Shown here: one piece after another, positions 27,304-33,066 of the stretch
Layout: each line of letters opens with the position of its first letter
Numbering within the stretch: position 1 is the stretch's first letter
Source of the DNA: Roseburia sp.
Lineage (GTDB): Bacteria > Bacteroidota > Bacteroidia > Bacteroidales > Bacteroidaceae
Assembly (NCBI GenBank): GCA_023665185.1
Contig: JAMPEL010000028.1
Location: forward strand, 1-33,066
Direction: 5' to 3'
Length of the DNA stretch: 33,066 bases
Translations under genes and position numbers: made by a program
Notes under the pieces: generated by a model
Database searches by the model: none
The model's input: the letters and a program-made list of their open reading frames with translations, nothing else
What the model was told of the DNA's origin: nothing

Positions 27304-27353
27304 CAACCGCAAATGCAAATATTATATTAATAAATCAACTAAAAAACTCAGTT

Positions 27354-27623
27354 ATGTACTTAGATGCTGCTAAAAAGCAAGAAATCTTTAGCCAGTACGG
27401 AAAGTCTAACACTGATACTGGCTCATGCGAAAGCCAGATAGCATTGTTTTCATACCGTATTAGCCGTTTGACCGAACATGTTAAGGCCAATCACAAAGAT
27501 TATACAACAAACAGAGCACTTGTAAAACTTGTAGGTCGCCGTCGCAAAATGTTGACTTACTTGAAGAACAAAGACATCGAGCGTTACCGCGCCCTCATCA
27601 AGGCACTTGGTCTTCGTAAGTAA
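27354..27623 (+). CDS. rpsO: 30S ribosomal protein S15
   Basis: The 89-residue basic protein binds the central domain of 16S rRNA early in assembly. The S15 signature is present: DTGSCESQIALFSYRISRLT, then the long helical stretch with NRALVKLVGRRRKMLTYL. Length and the closing ALGLRK are typical. The frame is open upstream, but the ATG at 27354 gives the correct N-terminus. It is monocistronic with its own promoter and terminator. Confidence 0.97.
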   Translation: MYLDAAKKQEIFSQYGKSNTDTGSCESQIALFSYRISRLTEHVKANHKDYTTNRALVKLVGRRRKMLTYLKNKDIERYRALIKALGLRK

Positions 27624-27652
27624 TCTTCGTTCAGAAGTGTTAAATGAATTAA

Positions 27653-27689
27653 GCCGCAAATCCTCACAGATTTGCGGCTTTCATTTTTC
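27653..27689 (+). terminator. Rho-independent terminator of rpsO
   Basis: AGCCGCAAATC pairs exactly with GATTTGCGGCT (11 bp) around CTCACA and is followed by TTCATTTTT. Confidence 0.9.
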
Positions 27690-27752
27690 AGGAGCATATC
27701 ATGACATAAAACAAACACGAGGCGAGTCCATCCAAGACTGCATCCGGATATA

Positions 27753-27932
27753 TCACCAGAATTTATTATGCTCCTCGCTATATTCAAACCCTGCCTCGGC
27801 AAGCCGTCCGCAAAGTTCGTCTTTATCCACATCCATATCACGGCACAACTCATCAAGCGAGTCATACTGATCGCGCAGTTTCATATTAACCACACTAAAA
27901 AGCATCATGGGGTCTTGTGGCAAATCCGACAT
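27753..27932 (-). CDS. DUF4250-type small protein (59 aa)
   Basis: An ATG at 27932 opens a 59-codon frame ending in TGA at 27753-27755. The product begins MSDLPQDPMMLFSVVNMKLRD and ends AEAGFEYSEEHNKFW. This matches the short DUF4250 pattern: a P-x-D-P-x-M-L-x-S-x-x-N-x-K-L-R opening, an acidic middle that looks like a small helix-turn-helix (LDELCRDMDVDKDELCGRL), and a final YxxxxNxF. The helix pattern hints at nucleic-acid binding but that is inference. It is alone between terminators of rpsO and frdB. Confidence 0.78.
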   Translation of the reverse strand: MSDLPQDPMMLFSVVNMKLRDQYDSLDELCRDMDVDKDELCGRLAEAGFEYSEEHNKFW

Positions 27933-28020
27933 AAATCTATTGTATTTATATTATCCTTGAAGAAAAAAAATCACATCCCAACCTTCCTCACGCTAACGAA
28001 AGGGTTTATCAGGCTCGTAT

Positions 28021-28059
28021 AAAAAGAATGGACCCGGCGCAAGCACCACAGGTCCATTC
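28021..28059 (-). terminator. Rho-independent terminator of the frd operon
   Basis: GAATGGACC pairs exactly with GGTCCATTC (9 bp, 16-base loop). On the minus strand the stem runs into TTTTT-ATA, about 90 bases after the frdB stop. Confidence 0.88.
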
Positions 28060-28145
28060 TTTATTTATATTGCCCTAAGGAATGCAGCAAGTGATTCTTT
28101 ATAAGCAGAACCTAACCAGCCCATATCTCCTCAGAAGAGTAAAAA

Positions 28146-28904
28146 TCAGTCTGCAAGTTTTGCCTTGATGAATTCACGGTTCAAACGTGCAATGTTGGTG
28201 ATTGTCTCACACTTAGGGCAAACAGCCTCACAAGCACGAGTATTTGTACAGTTACCGAAACCAAGTTCGTCCATCTTTGCCACCATAGCCTTCGCGCGCT
28301 TTGCAGCTTCAGGACGTCCCTGCGGAAGAAGAGCCAGCTGACTTACTTTTGAAGAAACGAAGAGCATAGCCGAACCGTTCTTACATGCAGCCACACATGC
28401 GCCGCAACCTATACAAGAAGCACAGTCCATAGCCTCGTCTGCATCCTGTTTAGGTATGAGAATCGCATTTGCATCCTGAGGAGCACCTGTACGTACACTT
28501 ACATAACCGCCCGCCTGCATGATTTTGTCAAACGCCGTACGGTCGACCATGCAGTCTTTGATTACCGGGAAGCCGGCAGAGCGCCACGGCTCCACAGTGA
28601 TGGTGTCACCATCCTTAAACTTACGCATGTAGAGCTGGCAAGTAGTGGCACCACGCTCAGTTTTTCCGTGCGGTGTACCGTTTACATAAAGCGAGCACAT
28701 ACCGCAGATACCCTCACGGCAGTCATGGTCGAACACGAACGGCTCTTTTCCCTCTTCTACAAGTTCCTCATTGAGAATGTCAAGCATCTCAAGGAATGAT
28801 GTATCACCAGGAATGTCTTTCATCTGACGCGACTCAAAATGTCCCTGATCCTTCGGTCCATTCTGCTTCCAGTATTTTATTGTGAATGATATATTCTTAT
28901 CCAT
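28146..28904 (-). CDS. frdB: Fumarate reductase/succinate dehydrogenase iron-sulfur subunit
   Basis: The 252-residue subunit passes electrons between the cytochrome b subunit and the flavoprotein. The N-terminal [2Fe-2S] domain has [15 protein letters not shown] and a further cysteine (TTCQLY). The C-terminal domain carries [17 protein letters not shown] and [13 protein letters not shown] for the [4Fe-4S] and [3Fe-4S] clusters. It is last in the C-A-B operon, 66 bases after frdA. In an anaerobic Bacteroidales host the likely direction is fumarate reduction with menaquinol, though the family can run both ways. Confidence 0.95.
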   Translation of the reverse strand: MDKNISFTIKYWKQNGPKDQGHFESRQMKDIPGDTSFLEMLDILNEELVEEGKEPFVFDHDCREGICGMCSLYVNGTPHGKTERGATTCQLYMRKFKDGDTITVEPWRSAGFPVIKDCMVDRTAFDKIMQAGGYVSVRTGAPQDANAILIPKQDADEAMDCASCIGCGACVAACKNGSAMLFVSSKVSQLALLPQGRPEAAKRAKAMVAKMDELGFGNCTNTRACEAVCPKCETITNIARLNREFIKAKLAD

Positions 28905-28970
28905 TGTTCTGTATTTTTAAGTAAACAAGTTGGTGAGCAAACAAGTTGACAAATCGTCTCAACCAGTCCA

Positions 28971-30950
28971 CTAATTCTTATAATTTCTTGTCTGTACTTT
29001 TATTGCCTCATACTCCAGCGGCTCCTTGATAAGCTCAGGGGCAGCCTCGTCTGTACCCTGATACTTCCAGCAACCTACATAGAAATAGTTGGCATCATCA
29101 CGTTTTGCCTCACCTTCCTCAGTCTGATACTCCTCACGGAAGTGACCGCCACAACTTTCATTGCGGCTGAGTGCGTCATACGCGATAAGCTTACCCATTG
29201 TGATGAAGTCGTCAAGATGAACAGCCTTGTCAAGCTCCACGTTCAATCCTTCGCGGCTTCCCGGGATGAAGAGGTTAGACTCAAACTCCTTACGCAAAGC
29301 GTCAATCTTCTTGATACCTTCCTTCAAGCCCTCAGCAGTACGTCCCATACCGATATACTCCCAACAGATGTGTCCAAGCTCTTTGTGAATAGAATCCACA
29401 CTGCGCTTGCCCTTGATATTCATCAGTTTCTGGATACGTGCCTCTGTTGCCTTCTCCACTTCCACAAACTCAGGAGCGTCAGTAGAGATGCGAGGCCAAA
29501 TAGCCTGATCTGCCAGATAGTTCTGGATAGTATAAGGGAGTACGAAATAACCGTCAGCAAGTCCCTGCATAAGAGCTGATGCACCCAAGCGGTTTGCTCC
29601 GTGGTCAGAGAAGTTACACTCACCAATAGCGAAAAGACCCGGAATAGTTGTCTGAAGCTCATAGTCAACCCAGATACCACCCATTGTATAGTGTATGGCA
29701 GGGAATATCATCATTGGGTTATAATACTTCATGCCGTTAATCTCATTTGCCAACTCTCCCGGATTGACGTCTGTAATCTCCTCATACATGTCGAAGAGAT
29801 TACCGTAACGCTGGAGAATCACATCAATGCCAAGACGCTCTATACTTTCAGAGAAGTCGAGGAATACGGCAAGTCCTGTATTGTTCACACCATAGCCCTT
29901 GTCACAACGCTCCTTAGCGGCACGGCTTGCCACGTCACGAGGCACGAGGTTACCGAATGCAGGGTAACGACGCTCCAAGTAATAGTCGCGGTCTTCTTCA
30001 GGAATATCGCTGCCCTTCTTTGTACCAGCCTGCAAAGCCTTTGCATCCTCAAGTTTCTTTGGCACCCAAATACGTCCGTCGTTACGGAGAGACTCAGACA
30101 TCAAAGTAAGCTTAGACTGCTTGTCGCCATGTACAGGAATACAAGTAGGGTGAATCTGCACATAACAAGGGTTTGCAAAGTATGCGCCCTTGCGGTAGCA
30201 AGCCATAGCGGCAGTCACGTTACATCCCATCGCATTTGTAGAAAGGAAATAAGTGTTTCCATATCCGCCGGTAGCGATAACCACTGCGTTAGCCGAGAAA
30301 CGCTCAAGCTTTCCTGTCACCAGATTCTTTGCGATGATACCACGTGCGCGACCGTCAACGATTACAACATCGAGCATCTCATAGCGGCAGAAAAGTTTCA
30401 CCTTGCCTGCGTTCACCTGAGCAGAAAGTGCGGAATATGCGCCGAGAAGCAACTGTTGTCCTGTCTGACCCTTTGCGTAGAAAGTACGTGAGACCTGCGC
30501 GCCACCGAATGAGCGGTTTGCCAGTGTGCCACCATATTCGCGTGCGAAAGGAACACCCTGAGCCACACACTGGTCGATAATAGCGTTGCTGACCTCAGCA
30601 AGACGATACACGTTTGCCTCACGTGCGCGGTAGTCACCACCCTTTACAGTGTCATAGAACAGACGGTACACAGAGTCACCGTCATTCTGATAATTCTTGG
30701 CCGCATTGATACCACCCTGCGCTGCGATAGAGTGCGCACGGCGCGGAGAGTCCTGTATACAGAAATTGTAGACATTGAAACCCATCTCTCCAAGAGAAGC
30801 TGCTGCTGAAGCACCGGCAAGACCAGTACCAACTACAATCACATCAAGCTTGAGCTTGTTCTTCGGATTTACCAGACGCTGGTGAGCCTTATAATTGGTC
30901 CATTTCTCAGCTACCGGTCCCTCAGGAATTTTTGAATCTATGATAGACAT
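28971..30950 (-). CDS. frdA: Fumarate reductase/succinate dehydrogenase flavoprotein subunit
   Basis: The 659-residue catalytic subunit interconverts fumarate and succinate on the cytoplasmic side. The FAD-binding Rossmann motif is [19 protein letters not shown] near residues 36-54. The covalent FAD histidine is in [12 protein letters not shown]. The substrate-site region is marked by HPTCIP and GEC plus [18 protein letters not shown] near the C-terminal third. The length and the order frdC-frdA-frdB fit the diheme cytochrome b type (type B) found across Bacteroidetes. Confidence 0.95.
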   Translation of the reverse strand: MSIIDSKIPEGPVAEKWTNYKAHQRLVNPKNKLKLDVIVVGTGLAGASAAASLGEMGFNVYNFCIQDSPRRAHSIAAQGGINAAKNYQNDGDSVYRLFYDTVKGGDYRAREANVYRLAEVSNAIIDQCVAQGVPFAREYGGTLANRSFGGAQVSRTFYAKGQTGQQLLLGAYSALSAQVNAGKVKLFCRYEMLDVVIVDGRARGIIAKNLVTGKLERFSANAVVIATGGYGNTYFLSTNAMGCNVTAAMACYRKGAYFANPCYVQIHPTCIPVHGDKQSKLTLMSESLRNDGRIWVPKKLEDAKALQAGTKKGSDIPEEDRDYYLERRYPAFGNLVPRDVASRAAKERCDKGYGVNNTGLAVFLDFSESIERLGIDVILQRYGNLFDMYEEITDVNPGELANEINGMKYYNPMMIFPAIHYTMGGIWVDYELQTTIPGLFAIGECNFSDHGANRLGASALMQGLADGYFVLPYTIQNYLADQAIWPRISTDAPEFVEVEKATEARIQKLMNIKGKRSVDSIHKELGHICWEYIGMGRTAEGLKEGIKKIDALRKEFESNLFIPGSREGLNVELDKAVHLDDFITMGKLIAYDALSRNESCGGHFREEYQTEEGEAKRDDANYFYVGCWKYQGTDEAAPELIKEPLEYEAIKVQTRNYKN

Positions 30951-31090
30951 GATAATTTTTGTTTTTTAGTTTTGAATTTTCAAGAGTCCTTTCGCTTGTC
31001 TCATAAGGCAGACACGCTCAAGGCTGTCAGTCCGGCACTGTTCTCACACTCCTTATTATATAAGAGGAAGCGCCGTCTCTCTTGTTTTTA

Positions 31091-31804
31091 TTAGCAACAT
31101 GCACTGCCGCATGAACCGCAGAATGCGAATCCAAGAACCACGGCAAGGAACATAAGCACAACGATTGTCACGTAGATGTTGCCAATTGTCTTCCAACGGT
31201 TGAACCAGATGTGTCCGCTCCATCCTATTGTCTGGATTGCGCTCCAGAAACCATGAGTGAGGTGGAACCACAAAGCGGCAAGCCATACAATGTAGATAAC
31301 GACATATACCGGACAAGAGAATGTGTACTTAATCCAAGCATATCCGTCACCAGGAGCAGGCACGCTGTTGAACACAGCATTTTGCATAGCATCGAATTTC
31401 CCGTACAGAAGTTCCGGAAGCATCATGTTGTACCAGAAGTTGAAGAGGTGAAGAAGCATACCGAGCACTACGATAATACCCAGCACGAGCATGTTCTGAG
31501 ATGCCCATTCCACCTTTTCAGGTTTGCTTGTCACGGCATAGCGGTTGTTTCCGCGTGCCTTACGATTCTGGAGAGTAAGCCAAAAAGCATAGATAATGTG
31601 AATGACTGTCAGTGCTGCAAGTCCGGCAGTAGCCACTACCGCATACCAGTTTGCACCGAGAAATTCACAAATCATGTTGTAAGCCTCTCCGGAAATGAGT
31701 GCTACTACGTTCATGCATCCATGAAACGTAAGGAAGAGGATAAGCGCCATACCAGTGACTGACATAACTACTTTTCTTCCGATTGATGAGTTACATAACC
31801 ACAT
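31091..31804 (-). CDS. frdC: Fumarate reductase/succinate dehydrogenase cytochrome b subunit
   Basis: The 237-residue inner-membrane subunit has five hydrophobic segments and candidate heme-ligand histidines in FHGCMN, IHIIYAFW, LLHLFNFW and WFHLTHGFWS, the pattern of the single-subunit, two-heme type. It binds menaquinone and anchors FrdA and FrdB. The C-terminus ends in an unusual cysteine cluster, CGSCGSACC. It is the first gene of the operon, with frdA 140 bases downstream, and has a clear promoter with a leader of about 125 bases. Confidence 0.93.
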   Translation of the reverse strand: MWLCNSSIGRKVVMSVTGMALILFLTFHGCMNVVALISGEAYNMICEFLGANWYAVVATAGLAALTVIHIIYAFWLTLQNRKARGNNRYAVTSKPEKVEWASQNMLVLGIIVVLGMLLHLFNFWYNMMLPELLYGKFDAMQNAVFNSVPAPGDGYAWIKYTFSCPVYVVIYIVWLAALWFHLTHGFWSAIQTIGWSGHIWFNRWKTIGNIYVTIVVLMFLAVVLGFAFCGSCGSACC

Positions 31805-31934
31805 AAAATGTTGAATTTAAGTTATTTATTAATTTAGTAGTTCTTTCGTCTCAGATTTTGTCACACCATACAGTCCCAAACTGCACGTAAACCAACAAAC
31901 GGCATGGACAGCAAGTCCACACCTCTTATTTTTG

Positions 31935-31966
31935 CAAATGTAATTTATTTACAAGAATTTGGCAAA
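31935..31966 (-). promoter_or_regulatory. Promoter of the frdCAB operon
   Basis: On the minus strand TTTG (31963-31966), a 20-base spacer and TACATTTG (31935-31942) match the Bacteroidetes consensus at both boxes. Transcription would start near 31928. Confidence 0.82.
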
Positions 31967-32114
31967 GAAAAGATGAAAAAAGTAAAAAAAACGTATGTAC
32001 ACCACCACGGTTCTTTCATCAAAGAAGAACAGAAGATTCAAAAAGCATCTATCTTACAACCAGAATATCCGCAATGGCTCTCTTTTAGGTTATACTCTCC
32101 GTCTGACTTTCGCC

Positions 32115-32309
32115 TTACGTCCTCAGTTTGTCCATAAAGAAATTCTTCATCTCCGCCTTTTTCGCCTCGCTCTCGCCCGGCAAATAGCGGGCAAGCACCA
32201 TATCAAAAGCGGCCTCAGCCTTCACTCTCATCTGTGTCTTTCCGGCTCTCAATCCTGCCGACAAGTCATTTTTCGGAAGCAGAGACCTATTAAAGTTTCC
32301 GTCACTCAT
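32115..32309 (-). CDS. Small hypothetical protein (64 aa)
   Basis: The 64-residue basic protein begins MSDGNFNRSLLPKNDLSAGL and continues with a helical Ala/Lys/Glu-rich region to MKNFFMDKLRT. There is no signal or membrane segment. The NFNRxLLPxxxxxxGxRAGxxQM pattern looks constrained, and I have the impression it is shared with other Bacteroidales hypothetical proteins, but I cannot name a family. The ATG at 32309 is preferred to an upstream in-frame start at 32339. It is upstream of the frd operon on the same strand, about 150 bases from the frd promoter, and no terminator is evident after it. Confidence 0.6.
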   Translation of the reverse strand: MSDGNFNRSLLPKNDLSAGLRAGKTQMRVKAEAAFDMVLARYLPGESEAKKAEMKNFFMDKLRT

Positions 32310-32488
32310 AATTCTGCATATTATTAAAAGACAGGACAAAAATACTCAAAATTCGCGGGATTCCGGCATGGTTTGACAAAATACGCTTCATATTAATACA
32401 CAGACGAAGAAAACAGACAGGTTCATCCAACATTTTAAGCGACTCATTTTATTATAAAGCAGGAAGTTGATGTAGATGATGTTTCGTA

Positions 32489-32508
32489 TTTTTTTTTTTG
32501 GGGGGGGG
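32489..32508. repeat. T11-G9 homopolymer tract
   Basis: Eleven T are followed by nine G, close to the outer edge of long repeat copy 3 and about 180 bases upstream of the 64-residue gene. Such a tract is prone to slippage in cells and to sequencing error. Confidence 0.8.
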
Positions 32509-32548
32509 AGTTTTTGACTTTTTGTAAATGTATTTTTTGATACGAGCA

Positions 32549-32701
32549 GACAGACTCCTCCGTCGCAAAGCGACACCTCCCCTAACTTAGTGGAGGAGCT
32601 GTATACCTTGTCAATCAATCTGTTAGTTTCTCTGCAAGCACGGTAACTCGGTTCCTCCCCTAAGTTATTGGAGGTGTCGCTTTGCGACGGAGGAGTTTGT
32701 C
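32549..32701. mobile_element. MITE-like element, second copy
   Basis: The terminal inverted repeats are nearly perfect: GACAGACTCCTCCGTCGC at the left and its near-complement ending GGAGTTTGTC at the right, each with a GTCGC/GCGAC mini-hairpin. The central part has diverged from 17027-17180 much more than the ends. It has no coding capacity. Confidence 0.72.
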
Positions 32702-32755
32702 AAAAGAATTGACAAAACGTTGAATTTTCTGACAATTTGATATGTTAAAACCCGA

Positions 32756-32820
32756 CTCCGTAGAATCGCCTCAAAATGAACTAAACTTTACACGGTTGCA
32801 TTTGATGCGATTCTACAGAG
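32756..32820. repeat. Inverted repeat in the outer half of copy 3
   Basis: CTCCGTAGAATCGC faces GCGATTCTACAGAG across 37 bases, with one mismatch. It corresponds to the perfect 15-bp arms at 16907-16973. Confidence 0.8.
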
Positions 32821-32937
32821 GTTTTCGAGCCTCGGAAATCGAGCAGACAAACAGAACAATCCGCACGACTAAAAGACATATAAATTCAACCCCAAACACA
32901 CCTTTCCCACCCAAAAGTGCCCAAAAAGTCAAAATTA

Positions 32938-33025
32938 CAAGGTGCTGAAAATTTATTTCCAAGGCACACTGATTTTTTTCGCAAGGTGAACAAAATTTAT
33001 TTTCAAGGTGAACAAAATTTTCAAA
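32938..33025 (+). repeat. Four tandem 22-bp units inside long repeat copy 3
   Basis: Units begin at 32938, 32960, 32982 and 33004, each with CAAGG. The total is exactly 88 bases. Confidence 0.85.
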
Positions 33026-33066
33026 GCCCGTTTTTCGGCCCAAAATCGGGCATTTTTCCAAATCAT

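Larger units (their letters stand above)
32515..33066 (+). repeat. Long composite repeat, copy 3 (right part cut by window edge)
   Basis: This copy has the same orientation as copy 1. It holds, in order, about 35 bases shared with the outside of copy 2, a MITE-like element (32549-32701), the shared spacer, the inverted repeat (32756-32820), the 22-bp array (32938-33025) and the start of the GCCCG...CGGGC stem-loop. Copies 1 and 3 overlap only over their common middle part here. The inner half with the three palindromes would lie beyond the window. Confidence 0.85.

Noticed and set aside
31904-32137. Plus-strand frame in the frd upstream gap
   Set aside because: It overlaps the frd promoter and the 64-residue gene on the other strand and looks like chance.
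32388-32618. Minus-strand frame crossing the T11-G9 tract
   Set aside because: It depends on the homopolymer length, overlaps the MITE-like element and has no recognisable features.

Overview
The window looks like chromosomal DNA from a Bacteroidales bacterium, most likely Prevotella or a close relative. The evidence is protein-level resemblance of nearly every gene to Bacteroidetes families (NigD-like lipoprotein, DUF4250, the single-gene cytochrome b fumarate reductase), promoters of the Bacteroidetes type (TTTG, then 19-20 bases, then TAnnTTTG), weak Shine-Dalgarno signals, and a tRNA without an encoded CCA. There is no rRNA, CRISPR array, prophage or intact transposase gene. Most of the window is housekeeping.

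Layout. 1-610: part of a long non-coding repeat (copy 1). 627-4390, plus strand: tsaC-type t6A synthase, a ClC chloride protein, and fmt. 4536-6316, plus: an ECF sigma factor with its own terminator, then a small stress-like cassette (GlsB/YeaQ-type membrane protein, YtxH-like protein, and a 55-residue protein). 6504-9536: a 33-nt palindrome, tRNA-Glu, rpsT and gyrB. 9701-13498, plus: an RlpA-like protein followed closely by O-acetylhomoserine sulfhydrylase, then recO and fabI. 13625-16081, minus: a secreted S9 peptidase. 16190-17215: the inverted and most complete copy of the long repeat (copy 2). 17302-20045, plus: a TIGR03915/DUF4130 protein, an acyltransferase and a NigD-like lipoprotein. 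20133-27084, minus: a GH30 glycosidase, rnc, fabF, acpP and typA. 27354-27623, plus: rpsO, divergent from typA. 27753-32309, minus: a DUF4250 protein, frdB, frdA, frdC and a 64-residue conserved-looking protein. 32515-33066: copy 3 of the long repeat, running off the window.

How the genes work together. fabI, fabF and acpP are fatty-acid synthesis parts in two separate loci; the acyltransferase at 18194 would use acyl chains for phospholipid. frdCAB is the quinol:fumarate reductase of anaerobic energy metabolism. tsaC, fmt, tRNA-Glu, rpsT, rpsO, typA and rnc serve translation and RNA processing.

The most unusual content is a composite non-coding repeat of about 1 kb, present three times (plus, minus, plus). 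It contains an 88-bp block of four 22-bp units kept at exactly the same length in all copies. Its inner half has three palindromic sites whose spacing is kept although the sequence between them has diverged. Its outer end is a 154-bp MITE-like element whose terminal hairpin shows a compensatory base-pair change between copies. In the two copies where it can be seen, the same end of the repeat faces the start of the neighbouring gene. I do not recognise this as a described family.
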